From NCBI RefSeq assembly GCF_907163085.1, contig NZ_CAJQTX010000009.1, forward strand, positions 62,001-126,000: a stretch of 64,000 bases of DNA. Reading direction: 5' to 3'. Shown here piece by piece: positions 7,754 through 17,303 of the stretch. This stretch comes from Candidatus Accumulibacter sp. ACC003 (GTDB taxonomy: Bacteria > Pseudomonadota > Gammaproteobacteria > Burkholderiales > Rhodocyclaceae). Under the pieces are notes generated by a model. That model was not told where the DNA came from. It was given only the letters and a program-made list of their open reading frames with translations, and made no database searches. Both the position numbers and the translations under genes were made by a program. Positions within the stretch are counted from its first letter, which is position 1; every line of letters starts with the position of its first letter.

Positions 7754-10700
7754 TTGTCATTTCAGCTTCCCCGACCGCCGTTACCCAAAGTCGGCGAAAG
7801 GCTACAGTTTCCCTCATTTGCGGGCTCGGCCGACGCGCTTATGATCGCCGGCGCGGCGGCCGACGCGAGCTTGGGCGGCAAGCATCGCCTGTTGGCGGTG
7901 ATTACTGCCAGCGCCGCCGACGCCCAGCGTCTGCTGCAGGAGATCCCGTGCTTCGCGGCCGACCTGCGGATACGCCTGCTGCCGGACTGGGAAACACTGC
8001 CATACGATAGTTTCTCGCCGCATCACGATCTGGTTTCCGAGCGCCTGGCAACGCTCTACGCGGTCATGCGCGGCGATTGCGACGTGCTGCTGGTGCCGGC
8101 AGGAACCGCGGTCTACCGGCTGGCGCCGGCGGCCTATCTGGCGGCCTACACCTTCTTCCTCAAGCAGGGCGAGCAACTCGACGCCGGGCAGTTGCGCGCG
8201 CAGCTGACGCTGGCCGGCTACGCGCACGTCACGCAGGTCGTTGCGCCGGGCGAATACTCGATCCGCGGTGGCATCATCGATCTTTTCCCGATGGGCTCGC
8301 AACTGCCGTACCGGCTCGACCTCTTCGACGATGAAATCGAAAGCATCAAGACCTTTGACGTCGACAGCCAGCGCACGCTCTACCCGGTGCCGGAGATTCG
8401 CCTGCTGCCGGCGCGCGAGTTTCCGCTCGACGAACAGGGGCGTAGCCGTTTCCGCCAGCGCTTCCGCGAGCTCTTCGACGGCGACCCCGGCAAGTCGCGA
8501 ATCTACAAGGACGTGTCAAACGGCGTGCCAACCGCTGGCATTGAATACTGGCTGCCGCTCTTTTTCGAGGAAACGGCGAGCCTCTTCGACTACCTTCCCG
8601 GCGACGCGATCCTGGCCCTGCACGGCAATGTGCCGGAAGCGCTGCGCGCCTTCTGGCGTGAAGCGCAGTCACGCTACGACATGCTGGCAGGCGACCGCAG
8701 CCGCCCCCTGCTGCCGCCCGCCGACCTCTTCCTGGCTGAAGAACACTTCTTTGTCGCCGCCAAACCCTACGCCGGAATAAAGCTCAGCGTCGGTGACGAC
8801 GGCCCGGCGCGACGACTGCCGGCAGTGGCCGTCGACCGCCGCGCGCAAGACCCATTGAGCCGCCTGAAAGCCTTCATCGACGATTTCAACGGCCGCGTAC
8901 TGATCGTCGCCGAAACCGCCGGGCGCCGCGAGACGCTGGCCGAACTGCTCGCCGAGTACGGGCTGCAGCCGCAGGCCAGCGCCAGCGTTGCCGACTTCCT
9001 GAGCGCCGACAGCAAGCTCTCGCTGGCCGTCGCGCCATTGCACGACGGCTTCCAGTGCGAACAGCTGGCGATCATCAGCGAAAGCGAGCTGTACGCCGAC
9101 AGTCCCTCGCGCCGCGCACGCCACGTCGCGCAGCGCAAGGCCTCGGTCGACAACTGGTTGCGCGACCTCACCGAGCTCAAGATCGGTTCGCCGGTGGTTC
9201 ATGAGCAGCATGGCATCGCCCGCTATCAGGGTCTGGTCCACCTCGACCTCGGTGAAGGCCAGATGGAGTTCCTCGAACTGCACTACGCGAGCAACGCCAA
9301 GTTGTACGTCCCCGTGTCGCAACTGCACGTCATCTCGCGCTACTCGGGCGCCGACCCCGACGCCGCGCCGCTGCACACCCTTGGCTCGCCGCAATGGGAA
9401 AAGGCCAAGCGCCGCGCGGCGCTGCAGGCCAGAGACACCGCCGCCGAATTGCTCGCCCTGTACGCACTGCGCGCGGCGCGCCAGGGACACGCGTGCGACT
9501 TCAAGACACACGACCACGATGCCTTCGCCGATGGCTTCGGTTTCGAAGAAACACCCGACCAGGCGGCGGCGATCGCGGCGGTCATCGAAGACATGAAATC
9601 GGGCCGCCCGATGGATCGCCTGGTGTGCGGTGACGTCGGCTTCGGCAAGACCGAAGTCGCCTTGCGCGCCGTCTTCTGCGCCGTCGCCGGCGGCCGCCAG
9701 GCAGCCGTCCTGTGCCCGACGACGCTGCTCTGCGAACAGCATTTCCAGACCTTCAACGACCGCTTTGCCGATTGGCCGGTGAAGATCGCCGAGCTGTCGC
9801 GCTTCAAGACCGGCGCCGAGGTCAGCCAAGCGCTCAAGGAGGTGGCCGCCGGCCGAATCGACATCGTCATCGGAACGCACCGGCTGTTGCAGAAGGACGT
9901 CAAGTTCAGCCGTCTTGGCCTGGTCGTCATCGACGAGGAACACCGCTTCGGCGTCCGCCAGAAGGAGGCGCTGAAAGCGCTGCGCGCCGAAGTAGACGTC
10001 CTGACGCTGACCGCGACACCAATACCACGCACGCTCGCCATGTCGCTCGAGGGCCTGCGCGACTTCTCGGTCATCGCCACGGCGCCGCAGAAACGCCTGG
10101 CGATCAAGACCTTCGTCAGCCGTTTCTCCGACGGCATCATCCGCGAAGCGCTGCTGCGCGAGTTCAAACGTGGTGGGCAGGTGTACTTCCTGCATAACGA
10201 AGTCAGCACCATCGAAAACATGCGCGACAAGCTCGCCAAGCTGTTGCCCGAGGCGCGTATCGTCGTCGGTCACGGTCAGATGAAGGAGCGCGACCTCGAA
10301 CGTGTGATGCGCGATTTCACGCAGCAACGCGTCAACGTCCTGCTGTGCACGACGATCATCGAAACCGGCATCGACAATCCGCACGCCAACACCATCGTCA
10401 TCAATCGCGCCGACAAGTTCGGTCTGGCGCAGCTCCATCAGCTGCGCGGTCGCGTCGGGCGCTCGCACCATCAGGCCTACGCCTACCTGCTGACGCACGA
10501 CGACGAAGCGCTGAACAAGCAGGCCAGACAGCGACTGGAGGCGATCCAGATGATGGACGAGCTGGGCGCCGGCTTCTACCTGGCGATGCACGACCTCGAA
10601 ATCCGTGGCGCCGGCGAAGTCCTCGGCGACAACCAGTCGGGCGAGATGCAGGAAGTCGGCTTCAACATGTTCACCGAGATGCTCAACCGGGCCGTTGCCG

Positions 10701-11191
10701 CGCTCAAGAAAGGCCAGGAGCCGGACCTCACGCAACCGCTGGCGATCACCACCGAGATCAACCTGCACACCCCGGCGCTGCTGCCCGCCGACTACGCACC
10801 CGACGTCCACGAGCGGCTGGCGCTGTACAAGCGTCTGGCCAACTGCACGCTGGCCGAGCAACTGGCCGACCTGCAGGAAGAGCTGATCGATCGTTTTGGC
10901 GAGCTGCCGCCGCAGACCCGCGCGCTGCTCGACAGCCACCGCCTGCGCCTGCTGTGCAAGCCACTGGGGGTCAGCAAGCTCGACGCCACCGCCGAGCAGA
11001 TCAGCGTACAGTTCGAAGCCAAGCCATCGGTCGACCCCCTGCGGATCATCGAGCTGATTCAGACGAACCGCAATTACCGACTGGCCGGACAAGACCGGCT
11101 ACTTGTCAAACGCCACTGCGCAACGCTTGCCGACCGCGTTAGCGCCGTTAAAGACCTTGTTCATCAACTGACCCGGCCGCCAAAACCATGA
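7754..11191 (+). CDS. mfd: Transcription-repair coupling factor Mfd
   Basis: 1145 aa, starting at a TTG; the next in-frame ATG (7841) would remove conserved N-terminal sequence. It displaces stalled RNA polymerase and recruits UvrA. Domains in order: UvrB-like N-terminal module (about 1-340), RNA polymerase-interacting CarD-like domain (about 475-560, VVHEQHGIARYQGL), superfamily 2 translocase with Walker A GDVGFGKTEVALR, DEEH box VVIDEEHRFGVRQ and motif VI QLRGRVGRSHHQ, then a C-terminal TRCF domain. Length is normal for the family. Its stop overlaps the aroG start by 4 nt. Confidence 0.97.
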   Translation: MSFQLPRPPLPKVGERLQFPSFAGSADALMIAGAAADASLGGKHRLLAVITASAADAQRLLQEIPCFAADLRIRLLPDWETLPYDSFSPHHDLVSERLATLYAVMRGDCDVLLVPAGTAVYRLAPAAYLAAYTFFLKQGEQLDAGQLRAQLTLAGYAHVTQVVAPGEYSIRGGIIDLFPMGSQLPYRLDLFDDEIESIKTFDVDSQRTLYPVPEIRLLPAREFPLDEQGRSRFRQRFRELFDGDPGKSRIYKDVSNGVPTAGIEYWLPLFFEETASLFDYLPGDAILALHGNVPEALRAFWREAQSRYDMLAGDRSRPLLPPADLFLAEEHFFVAAKPYAGIKLSVGDDGPARRLPAVAVDRRAQDPLSRLKAFIDDFNGRVLIVAETAGRRETLAELLAEYGLQPQASASVADFLSADSKLSLAVAPLHDGFQCEQLAIISESELYADSPSRRARHVAQRKASVDNWLRDLTELKIGSPVVHEQHGIARYQGLVHLDLGEGQMEFLELHYASNAKLYVPVSQLHVISRYSGADPDAAPLHTLGSPQWEKAKRRAALQARDTAAELLALYALRAARQGHACDFKTHDHDAFADGFGFEETPDQAAAIAAVIEDMKSGRPMDRLVCGDVGFGKTEVALRAVFCAVAGGRQAAVLCPTTLLCEQHFQTFNDRFADWPVKIAELSRFKTGAEVSQALKEVAAGRIDIVIGTHRLLQKDVKFSRLGLVVIDEEHRFGVRQKEALKALRAEVDVLTLTATPIPRTLAMSLEGLRDFSVIATAPQKRLAIKTFVSRFSDGIIREALLREFKRGGQVYFLHNEVSTIENMRDKLAKLLPEARIVVGHGQMKERDLERVMRDFTQQRVNVLLCTTIIETGIDNPHANTIVINRADKFGLAQLHQLRGRVGRSHHQAYAYLLTHDDEALNKQARQRLEAIQMMDELGAGFYLAMHDLEIRGAGEVLGDNQSGEMQEVGFNMFTEMLNRAVAALKKGQEPDLTQPLAITTEINLHTPALLPADYAPDVHERLALYKRLANCTLAEQLADLQEELIDRFGELPPQTRALLDSHRLRLLCKPLGVSKLDATAEQISVQFEAKPSVDPLRIIELIQTNRNYRLAGQDRLLVKRHCATLADRVSAVKDLVHQLTRPPKP

Positions 11192-12261
11192 CCACTCTCG
11201 ACATCGACAACATCAATGTCAGCGCCTTCGACGCGATGCCCTCTCCCGAGGAAATCCAGGGCCGCCTGCCGCTTTCGCCGACCGCCGCCAGGCTGGTGAT
11301 GAACAGCCGCGAGCTGCTGCGCAGAATTCTCGCCGGCAGCGACCGCCGTCTGTTCGTCGTCGTCGGGCCATGCTCGATCCACGACCCGCTGGCCGGACTC
11401 GACTATGCGCGGCGCCTCAAGGCGCTCGCCGACGAGGTCAGCGACACGCTCTACCTGGTGATGCGCGTCTATTTCGAAAAGCCGCGCACCACCACCGGCT
11501 GGAAGGGCTACATCAACGACCCGGACATGGACGATTCATTTCACGTCGACCGGGGCATGCAGCAGGCGCGCGAGTTCCTGCTCGAGATCGCCGAACTCGG
11601 GTTGCCAGCTGGCACCGAGGCCCTCGACCCGATCTCGCCGCAGTATCTGGGCGATCTGATTTCATGGACCGCAATCGGCGCGCGCACCACCGAATCACAG
11701 ACCCACCGGGAGATCTCTTCGGGCCTATCGACGCCGGTAGGCTTCAAGAACGGCACCAACGGCGACGTCTCGATCGCCGTCAACGCCATTCTCTCGGCGT
11801 CGCGGCCGCACAGCTTCCTGGGCATCAACGGTCAGGGCAGGACGTCGATCGTCCGTACCCGCGGCAACCGCTACGGTCATCTGGTCCTGCGCGGCGGCGA
11901 TGGCCGGCCGAATTACGACACGGTCAGCGTGCAGATGGCCGAACAGGCGCTGCGCAAGGCCGGTTTGCCGACCAACGTCGTGATCGACTGCTCGCACGCC
12001 AACAGCTACAAGAAGCCCGAGCTGCAGCCGCTGGTGATGGCCGACGTCGTCAATCAGGTACGCCTCGGCAACCAGTCACTGGTCGGGATGATGATCGAGT
12101 CGAATATTGTCGCCGGCAATCAGCCAATCCCCGCCGACCTGACGCAGCTCAAGTACGGCTGCTCGGTGACCGACGCCTGTGTCGACTGGGAAACTACCGA
12201 ACGGATGATTCGCGACGCCGCCAGCCTGCTGTCCGACGTCTTGCCCAAGCGCAACCGCTGA
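11188..12261 (+). CDS. aroG: 3-deoxy-7-phosphoheptulonate (DAHP) synthase, class I
   Basis: 357 aa. It condenses phosphoenolpyruvate and erythrose 4-phosphate, the first step of the shikimate pathway. It is an AroF/G/H-type protein: VVVGPCSIHDP, VMRVYFEKPRTTTGWKGYINDP, GARTTESQTHREISSGLS, GFKNGTNGDVSIA and VIDCSHANSYKKP are conserved substrate and metal motifs. Which aromatic amino acid inhibits it cannot be told. The ATGA overlap with mfd indicates translational coupling, an unusual partner for a DNA-repair gene. Confidence 0.95.
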   Translation: MTTLDIDNINVSAFDAMPSPEEIQGRLPLSPTAARLVMNSRELLRRILAGSDRRLFVVVGPCSIHDPLAGLDYARRLKALADEVSDTLYLVMRVYFEKPRTTTGWKGYINDPDMDDSFHVDRGMQQAREFLLEIAELGLPAGTEALDPISPQYLGDLISWTAIGARTTESQTHREISSGLSTPVGFKNGTNGDVSIAVNAILSASRPHSFLGINGQGRTSIVRTRGNRYGHLVLRGGDGRPNYDTVSVQMAEQALRKAGLPTNVVIDCSHANSYKKPELQPLVMADVVNQVRLGNQSLVGMMIESNIVAGNQPIPADLTQLKYGCSVTDACVDWETTERMIRDAASLLSDVLPKRNR

Positions 12262-12303
12262 CAGCGGCTACCGGGCGATCGAGTCCTTGCCGAGCCAGGC
12301 GCG

Positions 12304-13824
12304 TTAGACGCCGGAGCTGGCGGCCGGCCTGGCGCCCGGCAACGGCTCGTGCCAGGGCACCGGCTGTTGCCGGAATCCCGCCAGGCTTGTCGCCAGTTCA
12401 GGCAGCAGCGACTCGCTCTGCGTCGCCAGCCAGCCGACGATAGGCGCCGCTTTCGCCGCCGGCAGCGCCACAGTGCTCAGCTGTGTGGCGACCGCCAGGT
12501 CGTTCTGGCTGCCGAGCAGTTCCTGCAGGTCGGTGACTGATTGGTGATAAGCCTCGAGCACCGGCCCGGCGGCGAAGCTTGACGAAAAGAATTCGAGGGC
12601 GTAGCGCAGTTGCTTGAAGGCCAGGCGCAGGCGATGGCGAGCCGCATCTTCACCACTGTCAAGGGCATCGGCGGCACGCTGACTGACGCGCTTGCTGCAC
12701 TTGTCGAGCCACCCCGGCAGCAAAGTCCCGACCTGGCCGGCGTCGACTTCCGGCAAGGCCACGACGGCGGCGATGAAGTCGACCAACAAGCGCGAATAGG
12801 CGGCCGCCTTGAGCGCCCGCCTGGCGGCCCGGCGGCAGCTGCCGGCACGCCGTTGGGCGTAGTTGCGCAATTGCTCGACCGCCACGTGCTCGGGCAACGC
12901 ATCCGCCAACGCGGGTACGCCGCCAGCCAGAAAGACATCCCAGTTGCGGGCGTCGCCGAGTTCTTGCGCGAGTTCTCGCCAGACCGGATCGAAGCGCGCG
13001 ACAAAGGCCTCGGGCAGGTGTCGCTGCCAAACGCGGATAGCCGACCGCAGACGGCGAATGGCGACTCGCGCCTGGTGAACGAACTCCGGGGAATCGCTCT
13101 GGAGAACGCCTTGCTCGTTACGCTGCAGGTGGTTGACGCACGCCAGAGCGACCAGGCGAAAAGCAGCGATGCTCGACAAGCCGGCGTCGACGGCGACCGG
13201 CATCGCCTTGCCCGCGACCATCGGCAAATCGGCCAACAGGCGGCAAGCGCGTTCGGACTTGCTGCTGACTTCGGGGTGTAGTGGCAGGGTCGCCTGCAGC
13301 GTGCTGGCCAGATCGAACAGATCGCTGACCGTTCCCTCGCACAACTCCAGTTCGACCTCACGGATCAACTGCCGCCGCCCCGCTGCCTCGATCCAGCCGC
13401 GGTCAAGCGCCACTTCGATGCGCGCCCCGAGACGCGGCTCGAACAACCACGCCAGGCGGGTGAAGCGGGTAGTAAACAGGGGCTGCAACTGATCGCGAAG
13501 CGACTCGAGCACGGCACGGACACGGCCATCGTCGACGTGCGAGAAATCGAAGGTCCCAGGCGTGCCGCGAACCTCCCACTCTCGGCGCTGTGCCAATCCG
13601 CCACTGAGCTGCGCCGCCGTCTTGACGGCAAACAGGCAATCACGGCCCTGCTGTCGATAGCGCACGGCGATCCGTTCCTTGCGCAGGCGGCTGTCGGCGG
13701 TGTCGTAGTAGGTATTGATCAGCAGTTGTCGATGCGGCTTCAGGTCGGCGAGCAGCGGGTGCCTGGCCAACTCGCTGGCGACACGTGCCGACAGCGACAG
13801 CTTGATTTCGGTTTCGGTAGACAT
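12304..13824 (-). CDS. CYTH and CHAD domain-containing protein
   Basis: 506 aa from the ATG at 13824 (an in-frame GTG precedes it; AGGG is well spaced to the ATG). The N-terminal CYTH domain (about 1-200) starts with ETEIKLSL, the ExExK signature of triphosphate tunnel enzymes. The C-terminal CHAD domain (about 225-490) is helical and rich in conserved His and Arg (VHQARVAIRRLRSAIRVW, LRLAFKQLRYALEFF). CHAD domains are known to bind inorganic polyphosphate. With ppx and ppk1 10 kb away, a role in polyphosphate or triphosphate metabolism is inferred. It is convergent with aroG. Confidence 0.9.
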   Translation of the reverse strand: MSTETEIKLSLSARVASELARHPLLADLKPHRQLLINTYYDTADSRLRKERIAVRYRQQGRDCLFAVKTAAQLSGGLAQRREWEVRGTPGTFDFSHVDDGRVRAVLESLRDQLQPLFTTRFTRLAWLFEPRLGARIEVALDRGWIEAAGRRQLIREVELELCEGTVSDLFDLASTLQATLPLHPEVSSKSERACRLLADLPMVAGKAMPVAVDAGLSSIAAFRLVALACVNHLQRNEQGVLQSDSPEFVHQARVAIRRLRSAIRVWQRHLPEAFVARFDPVWRELAQELGDARNWDVFLAGGVPALADALPEHVAVEQLRNYAQRRAGSCRRAARRALKAAAYSRLLVDFIAAVVALPEVDAGQVGTLLPGWLDKCSKRVSQRAADALDSGEDAARHRLRLAFKQLRYALEFFSSSFAAGPVLEAYHQSVTDLQELLGSQNDLAVATQLSTVALPAAKAAPIVGWLATQSESLLPELATSLAGFRQQPVPWHEPLPGARPAASSGV

Positions 13825-14250
13825 CACGAACCCTCGTGCGGCGAAGGCGACGCCTTCGCCGGGTCATATTGATCATTCCCTTGGCGGCACCCTGCCCGCA
13901 CGCCTCTTGACGCGGGCCTGTCAAGGCACGGCACAGCCGCGTAGATTAGCACAGGAACTTCCAGACTCCCTGCTGGTCCCGACAAACGCACGGATCGGCG
14001 AGCGCGCCCCGGCGATCGAAGGCGCGGCCAGAGCGGCCAGAGCGGCCAAGCTCCCGGCGAGAAGAACATCATCCGGAGCGCTGCGAGTCTAACGCGACGA
14101 CGAGCACGGAATAGATCACCTTCGTAGGCAATCGCGATCACTCGCTGGTGGTTTACCATCGACACCGGCGCTCGGCTCGCCGGCGGCCTGGCGAGCCAGG
14201 CCGCCAAGCAGCGAGCGGCGACGATTACCGACGATTACCGAAGAGCCGCG
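13825..14250. other. Intergenic region with a leader hairpin and short tandem repeats
   Basis: 426 nt between the divergent CYTH-CHAD and methyltransferase genes. A hairpin with 10-bp arms CGGCGAAGGC / GCCTTCGCCG (13839-13861) lies just upstream of the CYTH-CHAD ribosome site. A 9-nt unit GAGCGGCCA is tandemly repeated around 14022-14049, and a 10-nt unit CGACGATTAC occurs twice at about 14219-14238. No ORF here looks real. Confidence 0.5.
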
Positions 14251-14883
14251 ATGCCACTACATTCCGACGACCTCGAACACATCACGACCCTGACGCTGAG
14301 CCACTACAACCAGCGCGCCGAGGACTTTCGCGAGGGGACGCGCGAGCACGACGTCAGCCAGAACATCGCGGCCTTGTTGCGCCACATCGAAGGCCAGGCG
14401 CCATTCACGATTCTCGACTTCGGCTGCGGCCCGGGTCGCGACCTGCAGACCTTCAGCGCCCTCGGCCATCGGGCGATCGGACTCGACGGGGCACAGGCTT
14501 TCGTCGACATGGCGCGTGTAGACAGCGGCTGCGCCGTCTGGCAACAGGACTTTCTCAAACTTGACCTACCCGGCGGGCATTTCGACGGGGTTTTCGCCAA
14601 CGCCTCGCTGTTTCATGTGCCTGGGCAGGAGTTGCTGCGCGTTCTGCGGCAATTGCACGCCACCCTGAAGCCTGGCGGCGTGCTGTTCTCGTCGAACCCG
14701 CGCGGCGAGAACGAGGAGGGCTGGAATGGTGGGCGTTACGCCAGTTTCCATGACCTCGCCACCTGGCGGCAGCAAATGGCGGACGCCGGCTTCAGTGAAA
14801 TCGAGCACTATTTTCGTCCGACCGGCGTGCCGCGCGCGCAACAGCCCTGGCTGGCCAGCGTCTGGCGCAAAGCGGCCGAATGA
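14251..14883 (+). CDS. Class I SAM-dependent methyltransferase
   Basis: 210 aa. Motif I ILDFGCGPGRDLQTF, an acidic second strand (AIGLDGAQAFVDMA) and FDGVFANASLFHV define a Rossmann-fold methyltransferase of the UbiE/Tam-like group. The substrate is unknown. The ribosome site is weak (GAAGAG). The next gene follows after 74 nt on the same strand. Nothing in the neighbourhood identifies the target. Confidence 0.8.
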   Translation: MPLHSDDLEHITTLTLSHYNQRAEDFREGTREHDVSQNIAALLRHIEGQAPFTILDFGCGPGRDLQTFSALGHRAIGLDGAQAFVDMARVDSGCAVWQQDFLKLDLPGGHFDGVFANASLFHVPGQELLRVLRQLHATLKPGGVLFSSNPRGENEEGWNGGRYASFHDLATWRQQMADAGFSEIEHYFRPTGVPRAQQPWLASVWRKAAE

Positions 14884-14957
14884 AGCAAGATGGCAGCGCT
14901 GGCCCGAGCTTTTCCTGAACCTGAGCGTTCGCTTTCAGAACCGGTGGCACCCTGACC

Positions 14958-15617
14958 ATGCCCGACAAACGCTTCTCGAAACGCCGCTCCCGCTTGCCAG
15001 TCGGTCCCCGAATTGCCGATGCGATTCTCGATTACGTCGGCCAGACTCCGCGCAGCAGCGAGCGGCCGCAGGCCAGACCAGAGAGCCGGGCGCGGGCGAT
15101 TGCCGGAACGGTGGCCAGACACGCGGCGCTCACCACCGGTGGACTCAGCCTGCCGCCAGGCCCACTGGGCTGGCTGACGCTCCTCCCCGAACTGCGCTCG
15201 TTATGGGAACTGCAAACGCAGATGGTTGCCGACATCGCCGCGTGCTACGGAAAGACGCATGAGCTGACGCGTGAAGAGATGATTTACTGTCTTTTCCGGC
15301 ACACCGACGCGCAGGCCGTCCGGGATCTGGTAACCCAGATCGGCAAGCGCTTTGTCGTTCAGCGCGCCTCGCGGCCGCAGGTGCAGGCCGTCGTCTTGAA
15401 GATCGCCATGCACATCGGGCAACGCGTGATCGGCAAGGGAATCGCCCGCTGGATCCCGGTGGTCGGCGCGCTCGGCGCTGGCGCCTACGCCTACTACGAC
15501 ACCACCCAGGTAGCCGACACGGCGATCGAGTTCTTCGGCGGCGTCGTAGACGTGCAAGCGGCCGACGCGGAGTGGCTGCGCGACGACGATGACGAAGCGC
15601 CGCACAAGTCGCGCTGA
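14958..15617 (+). CDS. EcsC-family protein
   Basis: 219 aa. The central segment (GPLGWLTLLPELRSLWELQ followed by MVADIAACYGK) is typical of the EcsC family. It contains two hydrophobic Gly/Ala stretches (about 50-70 and 155-180) suggesting peripheral or hairpin membrane association, and it ends in an acidic-to-basic tail. EcsC was named from a Bacillus ABC-transporter operon, but its biochemical role is not settled. No functional partner is adjacent. Confidence 0.7.
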   Translation: MPDKRFSKRRSRLPVGPRIADAILDYVGQTPRSSERPQARPESRARAIAGTVARHAALTTGGLSLPPGPLGWLTLLPELRSLWELQTQMVADIAACYGKTHELTREEMIYCLFRHTDAQAVRDLVTQIGKRFVVQRASRPQVQAVVLKIAMHIGQRVIGKGIARWIPVVGALGAGAYAYYDTTQVADTAIEFFGGVVDVQAADAEWLRDDDDEAPHKSR

Positions 15618-15730
15618 GCACTCCACGAGTCGCGGCACTCGCCGGCGCACAGTACCGACGCGGGCCGGCGACCGCCGCGCGGCGAGGCACGGCGTGTCGA
15701 GCGGCGCCTTGTCGAGGAAGGCGAGCCGCC

Positions 15731-15739
15731 TGTTAGAAT
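15731..15739 (+). promoter_or_regulatory. Possible extended -10 promoter of the diguanylate cyclase gene
   Basis: TGTTAGAAT fits the extended -10 pattern TGnTANNAT, 37 nt before the start codon. No strong -35 is visible, as expected for extended -10 promoters. Confidence 0.4.
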
Positions 15740-15776
15740 GCGCCATGTGTTGGCTAGAGGTTAACAGGCAGACAGC

Positions 15777-17252
15777 ATGGCGAAGACCACCAGCAAGCAT
15801 CTCGAGGAATGGGCGAACCCACGCACGGTGATTATCCTGACGCTACTGTTTTTCGTAGCGCTGTGGTCCTTCGTCGGCTTCTGGACCGTCGCCGCACGAC
15901 AGGAACGTATCGCCATGGCCGGCGAGTTCCTGCAACGCATGACGTATGCCGTCGAAGACCAGACGCGGCGACAGTTTCGCCTGATCAATGTCTTCCTGGC
16001 GGCGTCTGCGCAATGGCTGGAAGCGAACCCGGCGCGCGACCCACGCCGCGACCTGGCTTTCCGGAACATGATCGAGGGCTTTCGGAGCAGAACCGGCGAG
16101 GCCATCGACATCCGCCTGGTGGCCACCGACGGTCGTATCTTCGACGTTCTCGGCGATCCCTCGGAGCCGCCGACAAGCGCCGCCGGCAGCGACTATTTCA
16201 AGGGGGCACCGGCCGACGGTACCCTGTTCATCGGCAAACCGACGCGCCGTCAGCCGGACGGCCATTTCGGCTTGCCGATCGCTGTCCGCCTGGCAGATCC
16301 CATCGACGGTTTTTCGACGCTGGTCGCGGTGATCGACCTGACGCTGCTCACCGAGGTGTACGAAAAGCAGCGCCGCAAGCCCGGTGGCTCGATCACCCTG
16401 CTGCGCCATGACGGCACGGTCCTGGCCGTCGCGCCGGACGACGCGCAAGCGCTCGGCCAGGCGGTCACCGGCGGCGCGTTGGCCAGCGAGGCGCTGGCAC
16501 CGCAGCTCGACAACGTGGTCGTCGTCGAAGAAAGCGCTGACACGCAGCGACGACAGTTCACCAGCTATGCGGCGGTCACCGATTTCCCGTTGCTGGTAAC
16601 GGTCTCGGCCGACTACGACGAAGTCCTCGTGCCGTGGCTGAAGCAAACGCTGTGGATCATTCTGCTGGCTCTGGGCATCAGTGTGCCGCTGCTTGTCGTC
16701 GCCTTTCGGTCGCTGCGCCTGCTACAGGCGCTGGCGCTTCGCGATGCCGAGCTGCAGCAACTGGCGACCAGCGACCAGCTGACCGGTGTCAGCAATCGGC
16801 AACACTTCGTCGAAACGCTCGATGAAGCACTGCTGCGCGCGCAGCAGAGCCAATCGCCGCTGACCATCCTGTTGTGCGATATCGACTTTTTCAAGCGGCT
16901 CAACGACGGCTACGGCCATGCCGTCGGCGACCTGGTGCTGATTGCCTTTGCCGAAGTGGCCAACCGTTGTCTGCGGGCGATGGATCTGCTCGCCAGAGTC
17001 GGCGGTGGCGAATTCGCGATCCTGCTGCACGCGACCGAGGCCAGCGACGCCGTTGTCGTTGCCGAGCGGCTGCGTGCAGGGATCGCCGCCATTTCGATCC
17101 CGACCGAAAACGGCACCGTCCAGTTCACGGCCAGCGTCGGCGCCAGCCAGGCGAGACCAGACGACAAGTCGTTCGACGACCTCATGAAGCGCGCCGCCGA
17201 AGCGCTTGCCGACGCCAGGGCCGGCGGACACGACCAGCTGGTGGTAATCTGA
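15777..17252 (+). CDS. Membrane GGDEF-domain protein with dCACHE-type sensor (altered GGGEF motif)
   Basis: 491 aa. A transmembrane helix (about 17-40) and a second (about 290-310) bracket a periplasmic double-CACHE-like sensor (about 45-285). A GGDEF domain (about 335-490) follows. Cyclase motifs are otherwise intact: DQLTGVSNRQHF, LCDIDFFKRLND, GHAVGDLVL. The signature, however, reads GGGEF rather than GGDEF/GGEEF, so the metal-binding Asp/Glu is missing. The inhibitory I-site RAMD is preserved upstream. Either the enzyme is impaired and works as a c-di-GMP sensor, or this is a one-base sequence error (GGC for GAC). Confidence 0.88.
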   Translation: MAKTTSKHLEEWANPRTVIILTLLFFVALWSFVGFWTVAARQERIAMAGEFLQRMTYAVEDQTRRQFRLINVFLAASAQWLEANPARDPRRDLAFRNMIEGFRSRTGEAIDIRLVATDGRIFDVLGDPSEPPTSAAGSDYFKGAPADGTLFIGKPTRRQPDGHFGLPIAVRLADPIDGFSTLVAVIDLTLLTEVYEKQRRKPGGSITLLRHDGTVLAVAPDDAQALGQAVTGGALASEALAPQLDNVVVVEESADTQRRQFTSYAAVTDFPLLVTVSADYDEVLVPWLKQTLWIILLALGISVPLLVVAFRSLRLLQALALRDAELQQLATSDQLTGVSNRQHFVETLDEALLRAQQSQSPLTILLCDIDFFKRLNDGYGHAVGDLVLIAFAEVANRCLRAMDLLARVGGGEFAILLHATEASDAVVVAERLRAGIAAISIPTENGTVQFTASVGASQARPDDKSFDDLMKRAAEALADARAGGHDQLVVI

Positions 17253-17303
17253 CGCCCGCTGCAACGGCCGGCCGAAGCGACCCCGGCGCCGCTCGCTCGG
17301 ACA

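Noticed and set aside
8669-11092. Long minus-strand open frame (807 codons) inside mfd
   Set aside because: It lies antisense to a fully conserved Mfd; composition is typical of GC-rich shadow frames and no protein motif is visible.
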